Origin: Acetobacter oryzoeni
GTDB taxonomy: Bacteria > Pseudomonadota > Alphaproteobacteria > Acetobacterales > Acetobacteraceae
DNA length: 64,000 bases
NCBI RefSeq assembly: GCF_004014775.2
Contig: NZ_CP042808.1
Coordinates: forward strand, 806,001-870,000
Direction: 5' to 3'
The stretch's first letter is position 1, and each line of letters starts with the position of its first letter. Positions 8,262 through 16,417 of this stretch are shown here, piece by piece. Below the pieces are notes generated by a model. That model searched no databases, was not told where the DNA came from, and saw only the letters and a list, made by a program, of their open reading frames with translations. The translations under genes were made by a program, and so were the position numbers.

Positions 8262-9584
8262 TTATGGGCGAATAAAGCGTGCGGCAAAAAATCCATCCAT
8301 GCTGCCTTTGTCTGCCCACATTCCGGGGTGGGTGCGCAGCCAGCCTTCGGGGGTTCTGGCTTCTGGCAGAAAGGCCAGTTCTTCTGGCGTAAACGGGTCT
8401 GGCACCAGCCCCATGGCTTCTGCGGCGCGGGCGCGGTCTGGCCCTTCTTCCTGCTGCAAGGAGCACACGGCGTAAACCAGCCGGCCACCGGGGCGCAGCA
8501 TGTTTTTGGCGGCTTCCAGCAAACGATCCTGCCCGGCGGTGAGTGTTGTTAAATCACGCGGTCGTTTCACCCATAAAACATCTGGGTGGCGGCGTGCCGT
8601 GCCTGTAGCGGAGCAAGGGGCATCCAGCAAAATGGCATCAAGCGGGGCATCAGGTTGCCACGTGCCTGCATCTGCTTGCAGGGTAGCAACATTGCCAAGG
8701 CCCAGGCGCGCCATATTTTCCTTGAGTCGCGCCATGCGGTTGGGGTTGTTTTCAATAGCGGCAACCTGCGCGCCGGTGACAGCAAGCTGTGCGGTTTTGC
8801 CACCTGGTGCTGCGCACAAATCTGCGACTTTTTCACCTTCCTTCACGTTCAGGAGGCGCGCAGGAAGAGTGGCTGCTGCATCCTGAACCCAAAAAGCGCC
8901 TTCTTCATATCCAGCCAGATCAGCAACGCGTGTGCCAGCCGGATAACGCACAGACCCGTTGGGTAGAACACTTCCCCCCTCCGGCGCTGTGGCGCCGGGG
9001 CGCAGGGTAATATCCAGCGGGGCTTCATGGCTGATTCCCTCAGCTATGGCGCGGGGCACGCCACGGCCTAGCACGCTCCATGAACTCCATAGCCATGCGG
9101 GAATGTTCAACCGCGCCTGATCCAGCCCTTCCAGCACGTTTTGCCCTTCTGCCGCTACCTTGCGCAGCACGGCATTGGCCAGCCCGGCAAATGGGGCCAG
9201 CTTACGCCGACGCAGCAGGGAAACAGTGGTGCCAACAGCAGCATGCGGAGGTGTTTCTAAAAACAGAAGCTGCGCGCAGCCAATCATCAGCGCCACACGT
9301 ACGGGTTCTGGCGGTTCCTTGCGTAAAAACGGTTCTAGCACAGTGCGCAGCGTGCCCATGTGGCGCAACGTGGCTGCGGCCAAGCGGTGTGCTGCGGCTC
9401 TGTCTCTCGGTTCGGCCTTATGTGCTTCGGCAGAGCGAGACAGGCTGTTTTCCAGCATGCGCCGGTGTTCCACCACGCCGCACAGAATATCAAAGGCGAT
9501 ATCGCGCGTAGGATCAGGCTGCGGAGGGGCAGGGCGGCCTTTTCCACGTTTTGGGGAACGGGGGGCGCGTGCTGGTGTGTTCAT
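8262..9584 (-). CDS. rsmB: 16S rRNA (cytosine-967-C5)-methyltransferase
   Basis: A 440-residue NusB-fold plus SAM-dependent methyltransferase (NOL1/NOP2/Sun family) that methylates C967 of 16S rRNA. The N-terminal RNA-binding part runs to about residue 150. The Rossmann domain has VADLCAAPGGKTAQL for SAM, LLDAPCSATGTARRHPDVLW with the catalytic cysteine, and VYAVCSLQQEEG with the second cysteine. The first 25 residues are basic and proline-rich. It heads the minus-strand run rsmB-rpe-heparinase-GT4, an arrangement known in alphaproteobacteria, although purH, often the next gene, is absent here. Confidence 0.93.
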   Translation of the reverse strand: MNTPARAPRSPKRGKGRPAPPQPDPTRDIAFDILCGVVEHRRMLENSLSRSAEAHKAEPRDRAAAHRLAAATLRHMGTLRTVLEPFLRKEPPEPVRVALMIGCAQLLFLETPPHAAVGTTVSLLRRRKLAPFAGLANAVLRKVAAEGQNVLEGLDQARLNIPAWLWSSWSVLGRGVPRAIAEGISHEAPLDITLRPGATAPEGGSVLPNGSVRYPAGTRVADLAGYEEGAFWVQDAAATLPARLLNVKEGEKVADLCAAPGGKTAQLAVTGAQVAAIENNPNRMARLKENMARLGLGNVATLQADAGTWQPDAPLDAILLDAPCSATGTARRHPDVLWVKRPRDLTTLTAGQDRLLEAAKNMLRPGGRLVYAVCSLQQEEGPDRARAAEAMGLVPDPFTPEELAFLPEARTPEGWLRTHPGMWADKGSMDGFFAARFIRP

Positions 9585-9629
9585 AAGACTGTCAGAACCG
9601 TTCAGGAAAACAGAAAGAGAAAAAGCGCC

Positions 9630-10253
9630 TTACCCAACAAGCAGGGCGCACTCTGCCGGAGCAGAAACAGGGCGTTGAAGCAGAAAGTGGCGGAGCACTT
9701 GCGGGTAAAGCTGGTGTTCCTGCCGCAGAACGCGGGCCCCAAGTGTATCTGCGGTATCACCCGGCAGAACAGGCACAGCGGCCTGGCCCAGAATAGGCCC
9801 TTCATCCATGCCTTCTGTTACCAGATGCACAGTGCATCCATGCACGCGCACGCCCGCTTGCAGCGCACGTTCATGCGTATGCAGGCCAGGGAACACAGGC
9901 AGCAGGCTAGGGTGGATGTTCAGCATCCGGCCAGCCCATGCGCCGGTTAAAAACGGGGTGAGCAGACGCATATAACCCGCAAGGCAGATAGCCTGAGCAC
10001 CAGCTTCTGTCAGGGCCGCATGCACTGCGCGCTCATGCGCTTCACGGTCTTTGCCAAAATCGCGATGGTTGATGGCCAGCGTGCGCAGGCCCGCTTTTTT
10101 AGCCATTTCCAGCCCCGGTGCATCCGGGTTGTTGCTTAAAACAAGGCAGATGCGGGCAGGAAAGGAAGGATCTTCACACGCGCGGATCAAGGCCGTGGCA
10201 TTGCTGCCCCGGCCGCTGATCAAAATGGCAATGGGTGTTTTTTCAACGCTCAT
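9630..10253 (-). CDS. purN: Phosphoribosylglycinamide formyltransferase
   Basis: A 207-residue folate-dependent GAR transformylase, the third step of purine synthesis. Visible features are [17 protein letters not shown] for phosphate binding, [14 protein letters not shown], the catalytic run [18 protein letters not shown] with asparagine and histidine, and the [19 protein letters not shown] loop with the catalytic aspartate. Its start overlaps the end of purM by four bases, so the two are translationally coupled on the minus strand. The C-terminus ends in a short extension ([13 protein letters not shown]). Confidence 0.95.
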   Translation of the reverse strand: MSVEKTPIAILISGRGSNATALIRACEDPSFPARICLVLSNNPDAPGLEMAKKAGLRTLAINHRDFGKDREAHERAVHAALTEAGAQAICLAGYMRLLTPFLTGAWAGRMLNIHPSLLPVFPGLHTHERALQAGVRVHGCTVHLVTEGMDEGPILGQAAVPVLPGDTADTLGARVLRQEHQLYPQVLRHFLLQRPVSAPAECALLVG

Positions 10254-11332
10254 GCTGCGCGAAAATCCGGCGTGGCCTGCATTTTCAGATCAGGCTTGGC
10301 AGTGGGGGAGGCTGCTTTGGCAATATGGCCAATGCGTACGGCCGGTTCACCCATATCATGCAGGCGGGCCAGAACGGCATCGGGTTCTGGGGTAATCAGG
10401 ATCATGCCGATACCGCAGTTGAACACACGCAGCATTTCTTCTGTATCCACATTGCCGGTACGGGCCAGCCATTTGAATACAGGTGCCACAGGCCATTCCT
10501 GATCAATCACGGCATCCAAACCATCAGGCAGCACGCGGGGCAGATTGCCGGGTAGGCCACCGCCAGTAATGTGAGCCGCACCATGCAGCAGGCCTGCTTT
10601 ATGCAAAGCCAGAACCGGGCGCACATACAGGCGTGTGGGTTCTAAAAATGCTTCACCAAGGGTTTTGCCCGGAGCAAAGGCTGCGGGGTCTGTCCATGCT
10701 AGATGGGCGTCTGCCACAATGCGCCGCACCAAAGAGAAGCCATTGGAATGCACGCCAGAGGAGGGCAGCGCAATAAGCGCATCACCTTCTGCAATGCCTG
10801 CGGGCAGGAGCGCGCCGCGTTCTGCCGCACCAACGGAAAAACCAGCCAGATCATAGTGCCCATCGGCATACATGCCGGGCATTTCTGCTGTTTCACCGCC
10901 TACAAGGGCGCAGCCAGACTGTTCGCACCCGGTGGCAATACCGCGCACAACCTTGGTAGCGCTGTTAACAGACAGACGGCCCGTGGCGAAGTAATCCAGA
11001 AAGAACAGAGGTTCAGCCCCCTGCACGATCAGATCGTTCACACACATGGCTACCAGATCAATGCCCACGGTTTCGTGCAGGTCATTATCAATGGCCAGTG
11101 TCAGCTTGGTGCCTACGCCATCTGTGCAGGAAACAAGCACGGGGTCTTTAAAGCCGGCGGCCTTCAGATCAAACAGTGCGCCAAATCCGCCAAGGCCCCC
11201 CATTGTGCCGGGGCGGTCTGTGGCTTTGGCCGCCGGGCGAATGGCGTCAACAAGGGCTTCGCCTGCTTCAATGTCCACGCCGGAATCACGGTAAGTGAGG
11301 CCGGAGGAAGGGGTGCTAGGTGAAGACGTCAT
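10250..11332 (-). CDS. purM: Phosphoribosylformylglycinamidine cyclo-ligase (AIR synthetase)
   Basis: A 360-residue ATP-dependent enzyme that closes FGAM to AIR, the fifth purine step. It begins with [16 protein letters not shown] and contains [26 protein letters not shown] with the metal and substrate aspartate, and [12 protein letters not shown], followed by [13 protein letters not shown] and FNCGIGM. Length is usual. It is divergent from hdaA, with a 111-base shared control region. Its stop is coupled with purN. The purM/hdaA pairing is conserved across alphaproteobacteria. Confidence 0.96.
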   Translation of the reverse strand: MTSSPSTPSSGLTYRDSGVDIEAGEALVDAIRPAAKATDRPGTMGGLGGFGALFDLKAAGFKDPVLVSCTDGVGTKLTLAIDNDLHETVGIDLVAMCVNDLIVQGAEPLFFLDYFATGRLSVNSATKVVRGIATGCEQSGCALVGGETAEMPGMYADGHYDLAGFSVGAAERGALLPAGIAEGDALIALPSSGVHSNGFSLVRRIVADAHLAWTDPAAFAPGKTLGEAFLEPTRLYVRPVLALHKAGLLHGAAHITGGGLPGNLPRVLPDGLDAVIDQEWPVAPVFKWLARTGNVDTEEMLRVFNCGIGMILITPEPDAVLARLHDMGEPAVRIGHIAKAASPTAKPDLKMQATPDFRAA

Positions 11333-11443
11333 GCGCGTGCTCTTGGTCCGAATGAGAATAAGGGTCGATGTGCGGGACAGGGTGGGTTAGGATTCCCGCT
11401 CGAGGACAGTCTTTACGGCAGGAGAAGCGGCGCGCAAAGCGGC

Positions 11444-12211
11444 ATGACACGGATTGATGAAACAAAAAGCCCCTTAAACGCGCCTTCGGGTGGGCAAAAG
11501 CGCCAAAATGAGGCCAACGAGGCAGAACAGATTGCCTTGCCTTTTGCGCATCGCCCCCGATTCGGAAGGTCGGACTTTGTGGCAGCACCCTCCAATGCGG
11601 CGGCACGGGCATGGGTGTTGGATGCAGAAGCCGCTGCGCGTTGGCCAGAAGGCCGCATGGCCCTGTGGGGAGAAAGTGGCACGGGCAAAACGCATCTTCT
11701 TTCCATTTGGGCGGGCCGTTATGGCGCACCCATTATGGAGGGCAGCCGCCTGAACACGCATGAAGCCGCAATGCTGTTTGAGGATGGCGGGTTTCGTGCC
11801 GCTGCATTGGATAATGCCGATAAAGTGCCCAATGAGCGAGACCTGCTGCACCTTATCAATCTGGCGCGGGAGCGGCGTGTGGCCTTGTTAATGGCAGCGC
11901 GCAGGCCACCAGCCCGCTGGCCGGTTGTGCTGCCAGATTTGGCAAGCCGTCTGCGGGCCACCGCGTCCGTACCGTTGGGCCCGGCGGAAGAGGGGCTGTT
12001 GCACCGCCTTTTGCTGCGGCTGTTGGCTGAACGCCAGATTGTGGTGGGGGCGCAGGTTACAGAATGGCTGTTGCGCCGCCTGCCACGCCGGGCAAGTGCT
12101 GTGCGCGATTGTGTGGCCATGCTGGACCAGGCCGCATTAGAATCGGGCGGGCGCATTACGCGCGCCTTGGCTGCGAATGTGCTGGAAAGTCTGCTGGCAC
12201 GGGAAGAATAA
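11444..12211 (+). CDS. hdaA: DnaA-related regulator Hda/HdaA
   Basis: A 255-residue AAA+ protein related to DnaA domain III. In alphaproteobacteria HdaA, with the sliding clamp, promotes hydrolysis of DnaA-bound ATP and so prevents re-initiation of replication. An N-terminal clamp-binding motif is visible (QIALPF, about residues 29-34), as is an intact Walker A, WGESGTGKTHL. Walker B-like and sensor regions are EDGGFRAAALDNAD and DLASRLRATASVPL. There is no DnaA domain IV, which separates it from dnaA. It is divergent from purM and followed by ppk after 161 bases. The GGAGAAG upstream is rather far from the ATG, so the start is fairly but not fully certain. Confidence 0.84.
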   Translation: MTRIDETKSPLNAPSGGQKRQNEANEAEQIALPFAHRPRFGRSDFVAAPSNAAARAWVLDAEAAARWPEGRMALWGESGTGKTHLLSIWAGRYGAPIMEGSRLNTHEAAMLFEDGGFRAAALDNADKVPNERDLLHLINLARERRVALLMAARRPPARWPVVLPDLASRLRATASVPLGPAEEGLLHRLLLRLLAERQIVVGAQVTEWLLRRLPRRASAVRDCVAMLDQAALESGGRITRALAANVLESLLAREE

Positions 12212-12241
12212 TGAATATATTCGCTTCAGACGTGTTGTGAT

Positions 12242-12259
12242 GTTTCAGTTTTATGACAT
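12242..12259 (-). promoter_or_regulatory. Pho-box-like sequence upstream of ppk
   Basis: On the minus strand these 18 bases read ATGTCATAAAACTGAAAC. The PhoB consensus is two CTGTCAT-like heptamers separated by four A/T bases. The first heptamer matches at six of seven positions, the spacer is AAAA, and the second starts CTG but is degenerate. It is about 115 bases before the ppk start, but in the opposite orientation. An 8-bp inverted repeat (12257-12264 with 12269-12276) overlaps its edge. Regulation of ppk by phosphate is known in other bacteria; here it is inferred. Confidence 0.38.
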
Positions 12260-12372
12260 CATTCATCAGAATGATGAGCTGAACTTTTCGCGCCAGCCGT
12301 GTTTGCGTAAAGCTTTGCTTGCCCCAAGGCGGGAAACGGGGCGCATGATGCAGCACAAGGAAAGGAAGAAAC

Positions 12373-14658
12373 GTGACGGCGCAGGATAAAAAAGAGCAGG
12401 CCCCTGTAAAAGCTCGTTCACCAGCCCGAAAAGCAGCGCCCAGAAAACCGTCTACCCGCCAACCGCGCCAGAGCAGAAAAACGGCAGAGCGGAAGATCAC
12501 TCTGGAAATGCCGGAACGGTTTATTAACCGCGAGCTATCTTGGCTGGATTTCAACCAGCGTGTGGTGGAAGAGGCCGATAACGCCCGCAACCCCTTGCTG
12601 GAACGCCTGCGCTTTTTATCTATCAGCGCCAGCAATCTGGATGAGTTCTATTCCGTCCGTGTGGCCGGGCTTGTCGGACAGGTGCGTGAGGGGCTGACCA
12701 AACTCTCACCCGATGGCCGTACTCCAGCCCAACAGCTTGAGGCTGTGCGTGAACGCTGCGCCCGCCTGCTGCGTGAACAGCAGCGAATCTGGACAGAACT
12801 GCGCGGCCTGCTGGCAGAAGCTGGCGTAGAGCTGTGTGAGCCAGATGCGCTGACGGATGCTGATAAGGAGCATCTGGCCAAAATCTTTATGGACAGGGTG
12901 TTCCCGGTTCTTACACCTCTTGCAGTGGACCCGGCACATCCTCTGCCGTTTATCCCCAATATGGGTTTGGCACTGGGTTTGCGCCTGCTTTATGCAGATA
13001 CGGGCCTGTTCGCCATGAACGCCCTTATTCTGCTGCCTGCGCAGATAGAGCGTTTTATTCGTCTGCCATCTCCCACTCCGGCAACGGATGCCGCAACCCC
13101 GCCAAAGGTGCGCTTCTTCCGTCTGGAAGATCTGATTACCCTGTTTATTGACCGTCTGTTTGATGGTCTGGAAGTGGGTGAAAGCGGCGTGCTGCGCGTG
13201 GTGCGTGACACCGACGTGGAATTTGAAGACGAGGCAGAAGACCTTGTCCGCTCCTATGAAACAGCATTGAAGCGCCGCCGCCGTGGTGTGGTGATCCATC
13301 TGGATATGGAAAAGCGGGTGCCGACGGAACTGGCAGAAGCCATTGCCTCGGACCTTGATTTGCCGCCCGATGAAATTGCCGTGCATTCCGGCATGATCGG
13401 GGTGGTGGATCTGAAGCAGATGATTGTGGATGATCGGCCGGATCTGCTGTTCCCGCCCTACACCCCGCGCTTTCCCGAACGTATCCGGGATTTTAATGGT
13501 GATTGCTTTGCCGCCATTCGCGCCAAAGATCTGCTGGTGCATCACCCGTTTGAAAGCTTTGATGTGGTGGTGCAGTTCCTGCGGCAGGCTGCGCTGGACC
13601 CCAACGTAATTGCCATTAAGCAGACGCTGTATCGCACCTCGCGCGATTCACCTATTGTGAAAGCGCTGATTGAGGCGGCAGAAGCCGGCAAGTCCGTTAC
13701 CGCCATGGTGGAATTGCGCGCCCGGTTTGATGAGGAAGCCAATATTCGCCTTTCCCGCGCGCTGGAAGCTGCGGGCGTGCAGGTGGTGTTTGGTTTTGCG
13801 GATTTGAAAACCCACGCCAAGCTCAGCCTTGTGGTGCGGCGTGAAGGCGGGCTTGTGCGCTCTTACGCACATTTTGGCACGGGCAATTATCACCCCATCA
13901 CCGCCCGTATTTATACAGATCTTTCCTTCTTTACGTGTGATCCGGCATTGGCGCGGGATTCTGCACGCCTGTTCAATTACGTAACAGGCTACGCCATGCC
14001 TGCGCAGATGGAGAAAATTGCTTTTTCCCCCATCACCATCCGCAGCACGTTGAAGGAACTGATTCAGGAAGAAATTGATCACGTTAAGGCAGGTAAACCG
14101 GGCAGCATCTGGCTGAAGATGAATGCGCTGGTGGACCCGGAACTGATTGATTGCCTGTACAAAGCCTCCTGCGCAGGGGTGAAGATTGTAGGTGTTATCC
14201 GCGGCATCTGCTGCCTGCGGCCCGGCGTGCCGGGGCTTTCAGAAAATATCCGCATTAAATCCATTGTCGGGCGCTTTTTGGAACATTCGCGCATTTTTGT
14301 GTTTGGGAACGAACATCGCCTGCCATCGCGCTATGCCAAGGTCTTTATTTCCTCGGCAGACTGGATGACGCGGAACATGGACTGGCGTGTGGAAAGCATG
14401 GTGCCCATTACCAACCCGACTGTGCACGCGCAGGTTTTGGGCCAGATCATGGTGTCCAACATTCGCGATACCCTACAATCATGGATGCTGGAACAGAATG
14501 GAGAATGGCGGCGCGTAAACCCCGGAAACCGACCTTTTTCCGCGCATGAATGGTTTATGACACATCCTTCACTTTCCGGACGCGGCTCCGCCGCGCATGA
14601 CACACCCATCCGGGCCCCGGCATCTTTGACCTCTTCACAGGACTTGCTGATAGATTGA
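12373..14658 (+). CDS. ppk: Polyphosphate kinase 1
   Basis: A 761-residue enzyme that reversibly transfers the gamma phosphate of ATP to inorganic polyphosphate. The four-domain PPK1 architecture is complete: [20 protein letters not shown], the catalytic regions [18 protein letters not shown] and [14 protein letters not shown], whose histidine is the expected autophosphorylation site, and the conserved GTGNYHP and [14 protein letters not shown] segment ([10 protein letters not shown]). The first 40 residues are a lysine/arginine/proline-rich tail not part of the fold. The GTG start has a GGAAAGGAAG ribosome site. The next gene is ppx, so synthesis and breakdown of polyphosphate are encoded together. 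Confidence 0.96.
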   Translation: MTAQDKKEQAPVKARSPARKAAPRKPSTRQPRQSRKTAERKITLEMPERFINRELSWLDFNQRVVEEADNARNPLLERLRFLSISASNLDEFYSVRVAGLVGQVREGLTKLSPDGRTPAQQLEAVRERCARLLREQQRIWTELRGLLAEAGVELCEPDALTDADKEHLAKIFMDRVFPVLTPLAVDPAHPLPFIPNMGLALGLRLLYADTGLFAMNALILLPAQIERFIRLPSPTPATDAATPPKVRFFRLEDLITLFIDRLFDGLEVGESGVLRVVRDTDVEFEDEAEDLVRSYETALKRRRRGVVIHLDMEKRVPTELAEAIASDLDLPPDEIAVHSGMIGVVDLKQMIVDDRPDLLFPPYTPRFPERIRDFNGDCFAAIRAKDLLVHHPFESFDVVVQFLRQAALDPNVIAIKQTLYRTSRDSPIVKALIEAAEAGKSVTAMVELRARFDEEANIRLSRALEAAGVQVVFGFADLKTHAKLSLVVRREGGLVRSYAHFGTGNYHPITARIYTDLSFFTCDPALARDSARLFNYVTGYAMPAQMEKIAFSPITIRSTLKELIQEEIDHVKAGKPGSIWLKMNALVDPELIDCLYKASCAGVKIVGVIRGICCLRPGVPGLSENIRIKSIVGRFLEHSRIFVFGNEHRLPSRYAKVFISSADWMTRNMDWRVESMVPITNPTVHAQVLGQIMVSNIRDTLQSWMLEQNGEWRRVNPGNRPFSAHEWFMTHPSLSGRGSAAHDTPIRAPASLTSSQDLLID

Positions 14659-14755
14659 TGTCTGAAATCATGAGCTTTTTTCTTGCGTCGGGATTATCTC
14701 ATCCCCGTTGTTCCAAGCTGCGCAGTCAGTTTTTGCAAACGGGGAGGGGCTTCTG

Positions 14756-16246
14756 ATGGAGGCTGATCAACCGTGCCGTTCCGCAGTGGTGGATCTTGGC
14801 TCCAATTCCGTAAGGCTTGTGGTTTTTGAAGGGCGTTCGCGCAATCCACTTCCCATTTTCAATGAAAAAGCCGTGCTGCGTTTGGGGCGTGGGCTGACCG
14901 AAACCGGGAAGCTGAATGAAGAAGGCGTGGAAATGGCCAAGGAAGTGCTCAGCCGCTTCCATGCCATTGCCCGCGCCATGAAGGCCGATCCGTTTGAAAT
15001 TCTGGCAACCGCCGCTGTGCGGGATGCCAGCAATGGCCCAGCTTTTGTGCAAACCCTGCGTGAAAGCATGCCCGGTGTGCCTATCCGCATTCTTTCCGGT
15101 AAGGAAGAAGCCGATCATTCCGCCATAGGCGTTATGTGCGGTATTCCCGGTGCATCCGGATTGGTGGCCGATGTGGGCGGTGGCTCTTTGGAGCTTATTC
15201 ACCTGACGCCACAAGGGCGGCATGATGCCACAACCCTGCCACTGGGGATGATCCGGCTGGCAGACCGTTCTGGCCGAGATCTGGATAAAGCCAAAACACT
15301 GGCAGATAAGGATATTGGCGGCGTAGAATGGCTGCCCAAGGTAAAAGGCAGCACGCTTTATCTGGTGGGTGGGGCTTTTCGTGCGTTGGCGCGGCTTCAG
15401 ATTGCGCGCACGCAATATCCGCTCAACATCGTGCACTATTATACAATGGATGTGCAGGAAGCGCGGGAGATGACGGGCTGGCTGCAAAACAGCTCGCGCC
15501 GCAGTCTGGAACGTCTGCCCGGTGCGCCCCGCAAACGGTTGGATGATACACCTTTTGCCGCCATGGTATTGCGGCGGCTGATGAAAAAGGTGCAGCCGGA
15601 CAAGATCGTCTTTTGCGTGGATGGCCTGCGCGAGGGCTGGTACATGCTCAACGTTGCGCCGGATATTCTGGCCCAGAACCCGATGGACGTGGTGGCGCGT
15701 GAAATGTGCGCCCGTTTTGGGCGCAGCAACTCGCTTCCCTATGCCTTGATGCAGTGGACAGATTTTTTGCGGCCGGAGGAAACGGCGGAAGAAAAATATC
15801 TGCGTCATCTGGCATGTTATCTGTCTGATATCGGCAGCCACGATCACCCGGAATATCGGGCCGAGCAGACATATTGGCGTATCCTGCGAGTGCAAAGTGG
15901 TGGGTTTGATCATCCTTCCCGCGCATGGTTGGCGCTGGCGCTGGCTGTCCGTTATGCCGCAGATCAGCAGGCCCCTTTTCTGGCAACATCTCGTGCATTA
16001 TTGAGTGATCAGGACTGGAAAAGTGCTGTGGTGCTGGGGTTGGCCCTGCGTCTGGCGTATTCTCTTTCCGGCGGTGCCGGGCGGTTGCTGGAAGGCACAT
16101 CCCTTGAATGGGAAGAAGATGCGCTGGTGCTTATTCTGACATCTGCCCGCGTGGCGGTAAAAGGGGAAAGCGTGCGCCGCGGGTTGGAACGTCTGGGCCA
16201 GGCCTTGGGTGTTGCAACACGTTTCGAGATTGAACTGCTTGGTTGA
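14756..16246 (+). CDS. ppx: Exopolyphosphatase / Ppx-GppA phosphatase
   Basis: A 496-residue ASKHA-fold phosphatase releasing phosphate from polyphosphate, or converting pppGpp to ppGpp. It starts with AVVDLGSNSVRLVVFEG (phosphate 1 motif), then ATAAVRDASNG, GKEEADHSAIGVMCG and VADVGGGSLELI (phosphate 2). The C-terminal half carries the HD-like helical domain seen in Ppx. ATG 14756 is chosen because GGGGAGGGG lies six bases upstream; a TTG at 14708 would add 16 residues with no supporting site. It follows ppk by 97 bases on the same strand. Ppx and GppA activities cannot be separated from sequence alone; context favours Ppx. Confidence 0.92.
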   Translation: MEADQPCRSAVVDLGSNSVRLVVFEGRSRNPLPIFNEKAVLRLGRGLTETGKLNEEGVEMAKEVLSRFHAIARAMKADPFEILATAAVRDASNGPAFVQTLRESMPGVPIRILSGKEEADHSAIGVMCGIPGASGLVADVGGGSLELIHLTPQGRHDATTLPLGMIRLADRSGRDLDKAKTLADKDIGGVEWLPKVKGSTLYLVGGAFRALARLQIARTQYPLNIVHYYTMDVQEAREMTGWLQNSSRRSLERLPGAPRKRLDDTPFAAMVLRRLMKKVQPDKIVFCVDGLREGWYMLNVAPDILAQNPMDVVAREMCARFGRSNSLPYALMQWTDFLRPEETAEEKYLRHLACYLSDIGSHDHPEYRAEQTYWRILRVQSGGFDHPSRAWLALALAVRYAADQQAPFLATSRALLSDQDWKSAVVLGLALRLAYSLSGGAGRLLEGTSLEWEEDALVLILTSARVAVKGESVRRGLERLGQALGVATRFEIELLG

Positions 16247-16265
16247 TATGCCCTAGACAGGATAC

Positions 16266-16291
16266 AGGTGCGGGGTGGACAACCCCCACCT
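16266..16291. other. Hairpin between ppx and the receptor gene
   Basis: AGGTG (16266-16270) pairs with CACCT (16287-16291), and GGGGT (16272-16276) with ACCCC (16282-16286), with one bulged C and a five-base loop. It follows ppx by 20 bases, but no T-tract follows on the plus strand. It may be a weak or factor-assisted terminator separating ppx from the next operon. Confidence 0.4.
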
Positions 16292-16417
16292 ATCGGGGCA
16301 CATTACGGTTTATACATCCTGATATGGTGCAGTGGCGCGGTGGGTTGGCCGGTTTTGCTGTAACTGTCCGCCAGAATCAGGTTTTGAATAACCGGTAAAG
16401 CAGCGGAACCTTATCTC

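Noticed and set aside
14726..15913. A 395-codon open frame on the minus strand within ppx
   Set aside because: It is a shadow of ppx; the translation has no recognisable domain and the sense frame carries clear Ppx motifs.
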